A program made the translations under genes and the position numbers. Under the pieces are notes generated by a model. The model had not been told where the DNA came from. It was given only the letters and a program-made list of their open reading frames with translations, and searched no databases. Positions 16,544-24,693 of a stretch of 29,312 nt of DNA are shown here, piece by piece. The DNA comes from DATKMG01 sp035541995 (GTDB taxonomy: Bacteria > Acidobacteriota > Terriglobia > Versatilivoradales > Versatilivoraceae): contig DATKMG010000671.1 in assembly GCA_035541995.1 (NCBI GenBank), positions 1-29,312 of the forward strand, in the 5' to 3' direction. Within the stretch, counting starts at the first letter, position 1. Every line of letters starts with the position of its first letter.

Positions 16544-16734
16544 ACAGTCTGCGATACTAGACTGAAGAAATCCCAATGGTTGTTTGTTGGAACTGCCATG
16601 CCATCGGAGAAGTCATAGGCAAAGACCGTGGCATCCAGATTTTCGAACGATGGAATCGATCGACTCACGTAACGCCGTATCGTGAGCGCAGTTACAAATG
16701 ACATATTCACTAGAAAGAATGTCGAGGGGGTAGC

Positions 16735-17571
16735 GTGAAAAGAAGTCAGAGATTGACAGAGGTGTTTCGGGAAAAAGCATTCCAAAGTGCGCTCCGAGCA
16801 GCAAGGGCCTCAGGAGTCGTACTAAATAGTTATTTCTGGGGGCGATCATCGAATTTCAAGCGCTATAAGGGGCCAAATGACCTGGTTACAGCCGCCGACC
16901 TGGAATCCTGCCGGGTAATCAGGAGAGAACTAAAGAGGGACTTCCCTACCCACAGCTTCCTTTTTGAAGAGCCGGAGTTTCGGGAGGACAACCAAAGCGA
17001 CTTTCTTTGGATCATTGACCCACTGGACGGTACCACATTCCATAACCGGGGCCTCCCGTACTACAGTGTCCTACTGGCACTCCAGGTGCAGGGCGTTACC
17101 GAGTTCGGGCTAGCGTATATGCCGAGCAACGGCGACTTATTCTACGTATGGCGCGGCCAGAGGGGATTTCACCGGAACTCACGGGTCCGAATCTGCAAAC
17201 CCTTGGCTGTTTCTCAAACCTGCAAATTGGATGAGGCCGTGATCGGTTACAGCTACGGAAAATCATCCTCACGTATGAGGGCGATGGCGCAAGTTCTACG
17301 AAGGCTTTTGCCTCGTTGCCGGGCACTAACGCGGGTCAGCGGAGCCGACATCGGCTTTGTGGCAGCAGGCAATTGCGATGCTTTCATCGACAATAGCTCC
17401 AGCCCCTGGGATTTCGCTGTTTTCGCCTTGATGGTTCGAGAGGCAGGCGGCCGGGTGACCGATTTCTCCGGGAAGGAATGGAGTACGGATTCAGCTAATA
17501 TTGTGGTTTCGAATAAAATCTTGCACAGCGGGATTCTCCGGCTGTTGTCCGGGCTTAAGACCAGATCATAA
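16735..17571 (+). CDS. Inositol-monophosphatase family phosphatase
   Basis: 278-aa member of the Li+-sensitive, Mg2+-dependent phosphatase superfamily (IMPase, CysQ/PAP phosphatase, HisN). The metal ligands are visible: Glu78/Glu79 (FLFEEPEF), Asp95 and Asp98 in WIIDPLDGTT, and Asp226 in SPWDFAVFALMVREAGG. The normal DGTTNF is altered to DGTTFHNRG, so substrate preference cannot be read off. It starts at GTG (16735) with RBS GAGGGGG 4 nt upstream. Gaps of about 190 bp on both sides suggest it is transcribed alone. Confidence 0.85.
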   Translation: MKRSQRLTEVFREKAFQSALRAARASGVVLNSYFWGRSSNFKRYKGPNDLVTAADLESCRVIRRELKRDFPTHSFLFEEPEFREDNQSDFLWIIDPLDGTTFHNRGLPYYSVLLALQVQGVTEFGLAYMPSNGDLFYVWRGQRGFHRNSRVRICKPLAVSQTCKLDEAVIGYSYGKSSSRMRAMAQVLRRLLPRCRALTRVSGADIGFVAAGNCDAFIDNSSSPWDFAVFALMVREAGGRVTDFSGKEWSTDSANIVVSNKILHSGILRLLSGLKTRS

Positions 17572-17763
17572 ATGGCCCATAAGAGACGGGGAGTATCCAC
17601 TGAAATACTGTAAGAAGGAGCGGGTCAATCCCCAGAGTCCGTCGTGAGCCCAATCTTCTCAAGGAGCCTATGAAACTGGCCCATTTTCCAGTCCGAATCT
17701 TCCAGTAGTGCCGACTGAATTGATGTGCTAAGATAAGCACGGAGCCAACGTTTGGAAGATCGA

Positions 17764-18075
17764 ATGGACGATTTGACACCTTTCAAGGACGGTGGAGACA
17801 TCTGGTTGACCCTTCCGCTTTCGCCCGAGTTTAGGCGGATTCTGCAGGAATTTGTGAGGGCGACCGTCATTAAGAGCGGATTCAGCGGAGAGGATTCCGG
17901 CAGGATTGCAGACCGCATTTCCTCTCGAGCCTTCCAGGTTTTCTCCTTGGCAGAGGGTCAGGCCAACCATCAAAAGATTGAACTTTTGATGGCGCACCGG
18001 CCTGGACAGATCACTATTAAGACTGCAATTCCCGGTCTAGATTTTTCCGAAGAAGAAGAGTTCAAGTCCGATTAG
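17764..18075 (+). CDS. Small protein with degenerate anti-sigma (RsbW-like) N-terminal pattern
   Basis: 103 aa. Residues ~10-45 (LTLPLSPEFRRILQEFVRAT, then KSGFSGEDSGRIAD) resemble the start of HATPase_c_2 anti-sigma-factor kinases. The following helix, where those proteins carry the ATP/Mg-binding Glu and Asn (E..xN), reads SSRAFQVFSLAEGQ and lacks both. The protein then has one IELLMAHRPGQITIKTAIPG strand pair and an acidic tail (SEEEEFKSD), ending before the usual D-x-G box. It may be a non-catalytic relative or an unrelated small conserved protein. ATG at 17764 with GGAAGA just upstream. It precedes the oxoamine synthase by 82 bp. Confidence 0.5.
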   Translation: MDDLTPFKDGGDIWLTLPLSPEFRRILQEFVRATVIKSGFSGEDSGRIADRISSRAFQVFSLAEGQANHQKIELLMAHRPGQITIKTAIPGLDFSEEEEFKSD

Positions 18076-18157
18076 GTTGATTTTTTATTGGATTGGTTAA
18101 ACTTCCCCTTATCTTTTCTCTCCCCTCCAAAACGAAATCCATCATTGGTGGCTGGCC

Positions 18158-19342
18158 ATGGTAAGAGTTCTGGACGATTTCTTGAAGTTAGAGCTGGATG
18201 AGCTTCGTGCTAAGAACCTGTATCGTAAGCTGAGAATTCTCGAAAGCCGTCAATTGCCCGAAGCTATATTTGACGGGCAGGCTGTAGTCAATCTCTCTTC
18301 GAATAACTATCTCGGGCTCAATACCCATCCCCGCCTGCTCGAGGCCGCTCTCAAAGCCACCGAGAAGTACGGTGTGGGGTCCGGTGCAGTCCGAACCATT
18401 GCCGGGACCATGGAAATCCACATGGAATTGGAAGAGAGAATTGCCCGCTTCAAGCAGGTTGAAGCCTCTGTAGTATTCCAGTCCGGTTTCACGGCAAATG
18501 CAGGTACAGTCGCAGCGATTTTGGGGAAAGAGGACATCATTATTTCAGACGAACTCAACCACGCCAGCATCATTGACGGCTGCCGGCTCTCCCGAGCCGA
18601 GATCCGCGTCTTTCCCCACAGAAGCATGGATGGCCTCGAGCGGGTTCTGAAAGAGACTCGTAGTAACCCGGGAAAGAAGCTAGTCGTCACCGATGGTGTT
18701 TTTTCCATGGACGGAGATATCGCACCTCTGCCCAGGATCGTTGAAATGACCGAGAGCTTTGGGGCCATCATGATGATTGATGATGCCCACGCCAGCGGAG
18801 TTCTGGGGAGAAACGGCCGTGGGACCGTCGATCACTACCAACTTCACGGTCGAGTGGATATTCAGGTTGGAACTCTCTCCAAAGCCATTGGAGTGCTGGG
18901 GGGTTATGTTTGCGGGAGCAAAGCTTTGATTGACTACCTCCACCACCGAGCCCGGCCATTCCTATTTTCCACCTCTCATCCACCAGCAGTAGCCGCCTCT
19001 TGCATTGCTGCTTTTGACGTGCTGGAGCAGGAACCACAGTTGTTGGAAAAGCTCTGGGAAAACACTCGCTACTTCAAGTCTGGCTTAAACCGACTTGGAT
19101 TCAATACCGGGGAGAGCGAGACCCCAATCACGCCCGTCATTGTGGGTCGAGGTGATTTGGCCATGCGCTACTCCGACGAACTTTTCAAGGAAGGGGTCTT
19201 CGCCCAGGGGATCGGTTATCCCACTGTACCGGAGGCAAGGTCCCGCATTCGTACCATCGTTACTGCCACACATACCCAAACGCAGTTGGAGTTCGCTCTG
19301 GATGTGTTGGACCGAGTCGGTCGACGCCTGGGAATTATTTGA
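18158..19342 (+). CDS. Alpha-oxoamine synthase (glycine C-acetyltransferase / BioF type)
   Basis: 394-aa PLP fold-type I enzyme that condenses an acyl-CoA with an amino acid. It could act as 2-amino-3-ketobutyrate CoA ligase (Kbl; glycine + acetyl-CoA) or 8-amino-7-oxononanoate synthase (BioF; alanine + pimeloyl-CoA/ACP). The PLP lysine is Lys242 in VGTLSKAIGVLGGY; SNNYLGL (48-54), GSGAVRTIAGT, DELNHASIIDG and the cofactor-binding MMIDDAHASGVLG are all present. Sequence style (RPFLFSTSHPP, RIRTIVTATHT) is closest to proteins annotated as Kbl-like in Thermus and Firmicutes, some of which are bifunctional. No tdh or bio genes are adjacent, so the substrate stays open. It is followed by a terminator. 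Confidence 0.85.
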   Translation: MVRVLDDFLKLELDELRAKNLYRKLRILESRQLPEAIFDGQAVVNLSSNNYLGLNTHPRLLEAALKATEKYGVGSGAVRTIAGTMEIHMELEERIARFKQVEASVVFQSGFTANAGTVAAILGKEDIIISDELNHASIIDGCRLSRAEIRVFPHRSMDGLERVLKETRSNPGKKLVVTDGVFSMDGDIAPLPRIVEMTESFGAIMMIDDAHASGVLGRNGRGTVDHYQLHGRVDIQVGTLSKAIGVLGGYVCGSKALIDYLHHRARPFLFSTSHPPAVAASCIAAFDVLEQEPQLLEKLWENTRYFKSGLNRLGFNTGESETPITPVIVGRGDLAMRYSDELFKEGVFAQGIGYPTVPEARSRIRTIVTATHTQTQLEFALDVLDRVGRRLGII

Positions 19343-19368
19343 GAGGTCGTGAATCTTATTGTGAAAAT

Positions 19369-19399
19369 GCGGTCTTGGTAGCCACCCCGACCGCTTTTT
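19369..19399 (+). terminator. Rho-independent terminator after the oxoamine synthase
   Basis: Stem GCGGTC (19369-19374) with GACCGC (19389-19394) plus an inner GGT/ACC pair across a 2x2 internal loop, directly followed by TTTTT (19395-19399). AAAA upstream of the stem would let it work in both directions. Confidence 0.75.
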
Positions 19400-19418
19400 C
19401 CGGGAGGCGTGGGTTTTG

Positions 19419-19498
19419 GCTGTTATGAAAAATGCCCACGGCTCGCGGCGACTGTAGTCGCCAATACGCTCGCCATGGCTACCCCTGTCATTTTCAAC
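19419..19498. repeat. Short hairpin element, possibly related to the 343-471 MITE
   Basis: An 80-bp stretch begins GCTGTTATGAAAAATGC, close to the GCTGTGAAAAAATGC end of the 343-471 element, and ends with the imperfect inverse CATTTTCAAC (19489-19498). In the centre is a 6-bp stem GGCGAC-tgta-GTCGCC (19447-19462). No coding capacity. The relationship is by eye only. Confidence 0.35.
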
Positions 19499-19529
19499 TG
19501 CGGTGGTCAACTTGAAATCGGAGATACCC

Positions 19530-20159
19530 TTGAACCCGACTGAACCCAAATGGCTGGAATGGGCGAAGCGGCTTCAGTCCATTGCCCAAAATGGACTCAC
19601 ATTCGTCCATAATCCATTTGACGAGGAGCGCTATCAAGCTATCCGCCAGATCGCGGCGGAAATGTTATCGGAAGGTTCCAATGCGGGGCTGGAAAAGGTC
19701 CTGGACCTCCTCTCTCGGGAGGTAGGGTATGCCACACCCAAAGTCGATACGCGCGGAGCAGTCTTCCGCGATGATGCCATGCTGCTTGTTAAGGAACTAT
19801 CAGACAATGGATGGACTTTGCCGGGAGGCTGGGCAGACCCTTATGAATCGCCTCGTGAAGCGGTAGTTCGGGAAGTCTTCGAAGAATCCGGCTATGAAAC
19901 CCGCGCCCTCAAGCTGCTGGCTGTTTTCGATCGCAGCAAGCATCCCCACTGGCCACCTTACCCCTACCACATCTACAAGCTTTTCATCCTGTGTGAACTC
20001 ACCGGTGGCAGCCCGAAGGTCAGCCGGGAGACTGGAGCCGTGGGATTTTTTCGCGAAGATGAGATTCCGGAGCTATCTGTTGCCAGAATCACCCGAGATC
20101 AGGTTCGTCGACTCTTCGAGCATCATCATAACCCCCACTTGCCCACCGATTTCGATTAG
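19530..20159 (+). CDS. Nudix hydrolase, NudF-like with N-terminal helical domain
   Basis: 209-aa hydrolase of a nucleoside diphosphate linked to X, most likely ADP-ribose or a similar sugar nucleotide. The Nudix box GX5EX7REUXEEXG is complete (GWADPYE, then REVFEESG, residues 100-121). It is preceded by an N-terminal domain (PKWLEWAKRLQSIAQNGLTF, DEERYQAIRQIAAEML) characteristic of the Nudix_N_2 subgroup of Firmicutes-like ADP-ribose pyrophosphatases. Start choice: TTG at 19530 has GGAG six bases upstream and gives a family-like N-terminus; a GTG at 19503 in frame adds 9 residues but has no RBS and nearly touches the repeat element. Transcribed alone after a terminator. Confidence 0.83.
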   Translation: MNPTEPKWLEWAKRLQSIAQNGLTFVHNPFDEERYQAIRQIAAEMLSEGSNAGLEKVLDLLSREVGYATPKVDTRGAVFRDDAMLLVKELSDNGWTLPGGWADPYESPREAVVREVFEESGYETRALKLLAVFDRSKHPHWPPYPYHIYKLFILCELTGGSPKVSRETGAVGFFREDEIPELSVARITRDQVRRLFEHHHNPHLPTDFD

Positions 20160-20292
20160 AATGGTATCCCATTAGAGCATTTGGGAAAGCTTGAACTGCC
20201 ATTCAAGGAAAATTTCCGGCTTCCTTTGACTCGCCTCAGAGAGGCAGCCACTCGGCGGGAATTCCCACAATGAAGGTATTAAGAGAATAGCT

Positions 20293-21450
20293 ATGGCGAT
20301 ACGGTCAGTCATCCAGCGGTTAACGACAGCTCTGAATTCGCAGGTACAGTCCGGTAACGCGGCGAAGCCGCTTCAAGAGCAGAACTCTCCAGGATACTCC
20401 CAAAGCGACTATCAGATGAAGCTGGCAAAGGAGATTGAATATTATCGCTCAGTGTCAAATGTTCACGACCTGCCTGAAATTTTTCATTATTGGTCCAATA
20501 AGTATCTGGTTCCCAAATTCCGACAGTTCGGGTTCGGAAATCCTAAGGAGTTTTTCGCTACCTACATGTTGAAGGTCTTGGCGGGCAAGACCACAGATCC
20601 GACCTACCTCATCAGTATTGGTTCGGGGAATTGTGAATTCGAAATCGAGATAGCAGAAAGGCTGCTGGCCTTAGGGACTGACCATTTTATTCTGGAATGC
20701 ATGGACCTGAATCCTCATATGCTGGATCGCGGCAGGAAGCTGGCCGAGGAAAAAGGGGTCATATCCCGCATGAAATTCCTCAATCAGGATGTCAAATCGT
20801 GGCAGGCGGAGAGGCATTATGAAATCATCATGGCGAACCAGGCTCTCCACCATTTTGTCGATCTGGAAACCCTATTCGGTAAAATCTACGAGACCCTTTC
20901 GCCCGAAGGTTTTTTTCTTACAGACGACATTATCGGCAGGAACGGCCACATGCGTTGGCCAGAAGCACTGGCTATCGTCAATGAATTCTGGAAGGTGCTG
21001 CCGAAGAGCAAGAAATATAATCACCAACTAAAACGTGTCGAGCTCAAGTATGACAATTGGGATTGTTCCAAGGAGGGGTTCGAAGGAATCCGGGCTCAGG
21101 ACATCCTCCCCTTGCTCATCAAGAAGTTTCAATTCGATTTGTTCATTGGCTACGGCAACGTGATAGACGTCTTCATTGATCGCAGCTTTGGCCACAATTA
21201 CAACCCGGACAACGAATGGGACAGAAATTTCATCGACAGGGTCCACTACACCGACGAAGAGAATCTTGAGCAAGGGATCATTAAACCGACGCATATGACT
21301 GCGGCCATGACACGCGGCGCCGTCTCCAGAACCAAAGTTCATAAGCACTTGACACCGGAGTTCTGTCTCAGAGATCCTTTGAGCGACGGCAACTCTGAGA
21401 GGTTCTCATGGATTCATGGATTTTCACTGCGAAAGGGTTCGTCGCAGTAA
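20293..21450 (+). CDS. Class I SAM-dependent methyltransferase of unknown substrate
   Basis: 385 aa. The methyltransferase core begins near residue 100: motif I LISIGSGNCEFEIEIAE (107-121), the acidic loop CMDLNPHMLDRG, IIMANQALHHF (motif IV region) and LSPEGFFLTDDIIGRNGH. About 100 N-terminal residues (with EYYRSVSNVHDLPEIFHYWSNKYL) and a long C-terminal part (KFQFDLFIGYGNVIDVFIDR) have no family I can name. Similar proteins are often found as orphan methyltransferases or near glycan genes, so no substrate is proposed. Its last 37 bp overlap tail-to-tail with the M28 peptidase on the other strand. The RBS is weak. Confidence 0.8.
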   Translation: MAIRSVIQRLTTALNSQVQSGNAAKPLQEQNSPGYSQSDYQMKLAKEIEYYRSVSNVHDLPEIFHYWSNKYLVPKFRQFGFGNPKEFFATYMLKVLAGKTTDPTYLISIGSGNCEFEIEIAERLLALGTDHFILECMDLNPHMLDRGRKLAEEKGVISRMKFLNQDVKSWQAERHYEIIMANQALHHFVDLETLFGKIYETLSPEGFFLTDDIIGRNGHMRWPEALAIVNEFWKVLPKSKKYNHQLKRVELKYDNWDCSKEGFEGIRAQDILPLLIKKFQFDLFIGYGNVIDVFIDRSFGHNYNPDNEWDRNFIDRVHYTDEENLEQGIIKPTHMTAAMTRGAVSRTKVHKHLTPEFCLRDPLSDGNSERFSWIHGFSLRKGSSQ

Positions 21451-23084
21451 TCAGGGGGGTTAGCTTGGGAGGCCAGTTCCCAGATCGTTCGGTAGACTAG
21501 CTTTAGAATCCTCTCCATCTTGGGGTAATCGATTTTGTCTGCTGTATCACTCGCCTTGTGATAGTCGGGATGGAATCCAGTAAACAAAAGCAGTGAAGGA
21601 ATTCCCGCCTTCAAGAATGGCCAGTGGTCGCTCCGTTTTATAAGGTTTTCTTCACCTGAATCATAGCGGAATTTTAGCTCCAACCCGACTGCCCGGTTAC
21701 TGGCCTCCAGATCCCTTCGCAATTCGTGGCTGAATGGGGCCCCATTGACACTGACCGAATTGGTATTGCCTTCAGGTTTTTCATCTGGAATGCCGGTGTC
21801 CGGATTTCCCTTCCTGTCTTCGTCTCGACCGATCATATCCAGTTGGATCTGAGCAATCGTCTGGTTCAACGGCAGCAAGGGATGACATATGTAGTATTTT
21901 GAGCCCAGCAGACCCACCTCCTCTGCCCCCCAGGCAGCAAAAAGAACACTCCGCGCCGGCTTGGAGGGATTCTTCGAAAACGCTTCAGCCAGTTCCAGTA
22001 CACCAGTCGTGCCTGACGCGTCATCGTCCGCCCCAAAGAAGATTTCCTGTTTCTCTCCAACACCGAGGTGGTCGTGGTGAGCGCTGACTACGACCACTTG
22101 GTCTTTCAGTGCGGGATTCGAGCCCGGGACCAGACCTATGACGTTATAGCCCAGGAAATCCCTCCGCTTGTAGCGCGTATGCAAGGTCACTTTCTTATGG
22201 AGAAGGAAACTCGCCGGACTTTGTTGTTCATCGATTCTCTTCTTGATCGCATTTAGATCATCGCCCGGACTGGAGGCGTTTCCTCCCAGCAACAGCTCTC
22301 CAGCTTGAAATGTTCCCACAATGCAGGGGATGCTCACAGAACGGACATCCTGGCTGAGGTAGATGGGGGACTTAGAGATATCAGTCACTCTGAATGAGGG
22401 AATCTCGTCAGCAGACTGGATGATGAAAATCAGACCCGCGGCACCCAGGCTCTGGGCAAGGCGAGTCTTCTCGAGGGGATCTTCGTAGTCGGCACGGGTA
22501 ATATGATTCGCGAATCCATTCTTTCCAAAAGATGGCACCTTGCTTATAACGAACACTACTTTGCCCTGGACATCGATGCCGGCATAGTCGTCATAATGCA
22601 ATTCGGGAGCCCGTACCCCATAACCCACAAACGCCAGTTGTCTGTCAGAGATCTCGCCGTCGCGACCCCAAGGTGCCGGAATATAATCATCGCGCAACTT
22701 CGGCGGAGATTCAGAGGCGCCAGCTGGCTCGACCCGAAGGAGGCTTTCGTCTCCGGCCAAGGCCTGGGTCAGCTCAAACTCCTGGATGAAGCTGCTTCCT
22801 TGTCTGGCTAACGGAACCAGACCATCTTGATTGAAGATCCCGGCAATGTAGTCTGCCGTGAGCTGGGATTCCGGGGTTCCAGTTGCCCTCCCTTTGAAAT
22901 GTTCAGAAGCGAGAAACTCTAGAATGGACCTGATTTTTCGGGCTTGGAGACTTGCCAGGCCCACTGAAAGCCTGGATTCAGGAGTAACCGAGTCAGAATA
23001 AAGGGACTGCTGGACAAATAAGGCGGGAACCAGCAGTGAGACCAGAAGACCTCGGTGCCAGCGGGGGCGCTTGGGATCAACCAT
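21414..23084 (-). CDS. Secreted M28 family zinc metallopeptidase with PA domain
   Basis: 556 aa. N-terminal signal peptide (RPRWHRG, then LLVSLLVPALFV, cleaved around residue 30), so it acts in the periplasm or outside. A PA-type insert lies about 150-290, followed by the co-catalytic two-zinc M28 domain: His336/Asp338 (SAHHDHLG), Asp354 (GADDDASG), Glu388/Glu389 (WGAEEVGLLGS), Asp416 (DMIGRDED) and the distal His in the YHKASDT segment (His509). Likely an aminopeptidase releasing N-terminal residues from peptides. Starts 3 bp after the mobA-like gene stop, last in the pheA-S58-mobA-M28 unit, and overlaps the convergent methyltransferase gene by 37 bp. Confidence 0.9.
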   Translation of the reverse strand: MVDPKRPRWHRGLLVSLLVPALFVQQSLYSDSVTPESRLSVGLASLQARKIRSILEFLASEHFKGRATGTPESQLTADYIAGIFNQDGLVPLARQGSSFIQEFELTQALAGDESLLRVEPAGASESPPKLRDDYIPAPWGRDGEISDRQLAFVGYGVRAPELHYDDYAGIDVQGKVVFVISKVPSFGKNGFANHITRADYEDPLEKTRLAQSLGAAGLIFIIQSADEIPSFRVTDISKSPIYLSQDVRSVSIPCIVGTFQAGELLLGGNASSPGDDLNAIKKRIDEQQSPASFLLHKKVTLHTRYKRRDFLGYNVIGLVPGSNPALKDQVVVVSAHHDHLGVGEKQEIFFGADDDASGTTGVLELAEAFSKNPSKPARSVLFAAWGAEEVGLLGSKYYICHPLLPLNQTIAQIQLDMIGRDEDRKGNPDTGIPDEKPEGNTNSVSVNGAPFSHELRRDLEASNRAVGLELKFRYDSGEENLIKRSDHWPFLKAGIPSLLLFTGFHPDYHKASDTADKIDYPKMERILKLVYRTIWELASQANPPDYCDEPFRSENP

Positions 23085-23087
23085 GCG

Positions 23088-23708
23088 CTACACCGTCCAG
23101 TCGGGATGCGCCAGCTTGCGTGTGTTTTGGCGATAGATTTCAGGAGTATCGATGTCGATCAAGATACCCTCGTCCTCGACTTCCATGTGCAGAATCTCAT
23201 CAGTATTCGCCTTCACTACTTCCGCAGCGCCCAAATGTAAGGGGGCATGCATCAATTCGGAGAATAAAGGGCGGCCGAAAATGACCGGATGTCCACGCCT
23301 TCCCCGAAAGGTTGGAATAACCAAAGCATGAGTTCCTCTGGAGAAAGCACGAACCAATCTCCGGATGAGTTTTTCCGTCACGAAGGGGTGGTCCACTAAT
23401 AACAGCATCACACCCTCAATGGAGGTGCCTTCTAATTCCTTCAAACCCCGGAGCAAGGATGAAAGTTGTCCCTGTTCATAGTCTGGATTGATGATTGTCC
23501 GGGAAGCGAGCTGCGGGAGAGCTTTCCTGATCTTCCTCGCTTCATGGCCGAGAACAATCCAGGTGGGATTGAGTCCGCCCAATCTTGCCTGAAGGTCAAT
23601 GTGTTCCAGAAATGTCTTGTTGCCAATGCGTAGAAGACTCTTCGATGAACCCATGCGCTCCGACTTACCGGCAGCCAGAATAATTCCAGCCACGGATTTA
23701 GTTCGCAT
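23088..23708 (-). CDS. MobA/MocA-like nucleotidyltransferase
   Basis: 206-aa NTP-transferase-fold protein. The nucleotide-binding signature GIILAAGKSERMGSSKSLL (8-26), the metal-binding LLLVDHPFV (Asp106), the GRRGHPVIFG loop (136-145) and a C-terminal DIDTPEIY match the MocA (molybdenum cofactor cytidylyltransferase) branch rather than sugar-1-phosphate transferases. MocA attaches CMP to molybdopterin for xanthine-dehydrogenase-family enzymes, but no such enzyme is in the window, so the substrate is open. The ATG at 23708 overlaps the end of the S58 peptidase gene by 11 bp, implying translational coupling. Confidence 0.8.
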   Translation of the reverse strand: MRTKSVAGIILAAGKSERMGSSKSLLRIGNKTFLEHIDLQARLGGLNPTWIVLGHEARKIRKALPQLASRTIINPDYEQGQLSSLLRGLKELEGTSIEGVMLLLVDHPFVTEKLIRRLVRAFSRGTHALVIPTFRGRRGHPVIFGRPLFSELMHAPLHLGAAEVVKANTDEILHMEVEDEGILIDIDTPEIYRQNTRKLAHPDWTV

Positions 23709-24693
23709 CGGGCTTGCCCTCCGTCAAGTCGGCGTGAGCCGGGAGATTTGGCAGTCCTTTGGCATGGGACACAGCTCTTAGAATCGCCTGGCTAACGGCT
23801 TCTGCTGCCAGAATTCCAAGAGTGGTGAGAATCTCGACTCTGGGAATTGTTCCGACGAAATATTCTCCGGTAGAAAGGGCAAACACCGCATCACCATCAT
23901 AGTGCGTATGAGCAGGATGAATCGCTCGTGCCAACCCATCCTGGCCCATTTGGGCAAGCTTGGTCACCTCGGCCTTATTAAGCTGCACGTTGGTTCCAAG
24001 GACTGCAAGAGTTGTATTTTCGCCTAGCGGGCGGCAGATGGGCTCTCCCCTCTTGATCGATGCTACCGAGCCTCTCAGAGTTTTCCTGTCCGACGATCTG
24101 GCCCCTGCTAGAATCCGGCCAGTTGCCGGATCAACAACATCACCGGAACAATTGACGGCCACTATGGCGCCGACAAGCCACGGGCCAGCGCGTAGGGAAA
24201 CAGTTCCCACTCCGCCTTTCATCCCGAATTCGAATCCGAACAACTTTCCTACGGTAGCGCCAGCCCCAGCCCCAAAGTTACCTTCCTGGCAACCCTCAGG
24301 GTTCGCCTGTCGGCAGGCTTCGTAACCAGCTTGCAGGCCAGGCCGGATCGTAGGGTCTCCCAGATTCAAATCATAGAGCACAGCTGCCGGTACAATGGGC
24401 ACCCGGCCGGCTCCAGTTGGATATCCAATTCCCCGCTCTTCCAGGAATTTCATCACACCAGAAGCTGCCTCCAGACCGAATGCGCTCCCCCCCGAAAGGA
24501 GAATGGCGTTGATCTTTTCGACAGTGTTGACAGGGTTGAGAAGGTCTGTCTCTCGAGTTCCGGGTGCTGACCCACGAACGTCGACACCAGCCACGGCGCC
24601 GCCTTCGACCATGACAACGGTGCAGCCAGTCGGGCGCCTCGGGTCGGTATAGTGGCCTATTTTGACCCCGGCAATGTCACAGATGCTACCCAT
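23698..24693 (-). CDS. P1/S58 family peptidase (DmpA/BapA type)
   Basis: 331-aa N-terminal-nucleophile-like hydrolase, a self-cleaving aminopeptidase family that includes D-aminopeptidase DmpA and beta-aminopeptidases. Typical segments: ITDxxGVKIGHYTD-like start, VRGSAPGTRETDLL (40-52), LSGGSAFGLEAASGVM (66-81), GAGAGATVGK and FGMKGGVGTVSL. The autoproteolysis/nucleophile site is GENTTLAVLGTN with Thr227/Thr228. No signal peptide, so cytoplasmic. Starts 8 bp inside the pheA 3' end and overlaps the mobA-like gene at its own 3' end. Exact peptide substrate is unknown. Confidence 0.87.
   Translation of the reverse strand: MGSICDIAGVKIGHYTDPRRPTGCTVVMVEGGAVAGVDVRGSAPGTRETDLLNPVNTVEKINAILLSGGSAFGLEAASGVMKFLEERGIGYPTGAGRVPIVPAAVLYDLNLGDPTIRPGLQAGYEACRQANPEGCQEGNFGAGAGATVGKLFGFEFGMKGGVGTVSLRAGPWLVGAIVAVNCSGDVVDPATGRILAGARSSDRKTLRGSVASIKRGEPICRPLGENTTLAVLGTNVQLNKAEVTKLAQMGQDGLARAIHPAHTHYDGDAVFALSTGEYFVGTIPRVEILTTLGILAAEAVSQAILRAVSHAKGLPNLPAHADLTEGKPDAN

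Noticed and set aside
18158..19342. Confident naming as kbl or bioF
   Set aside because: Both activities share this fold and no tdh or biotin genes are adjacent to decide.
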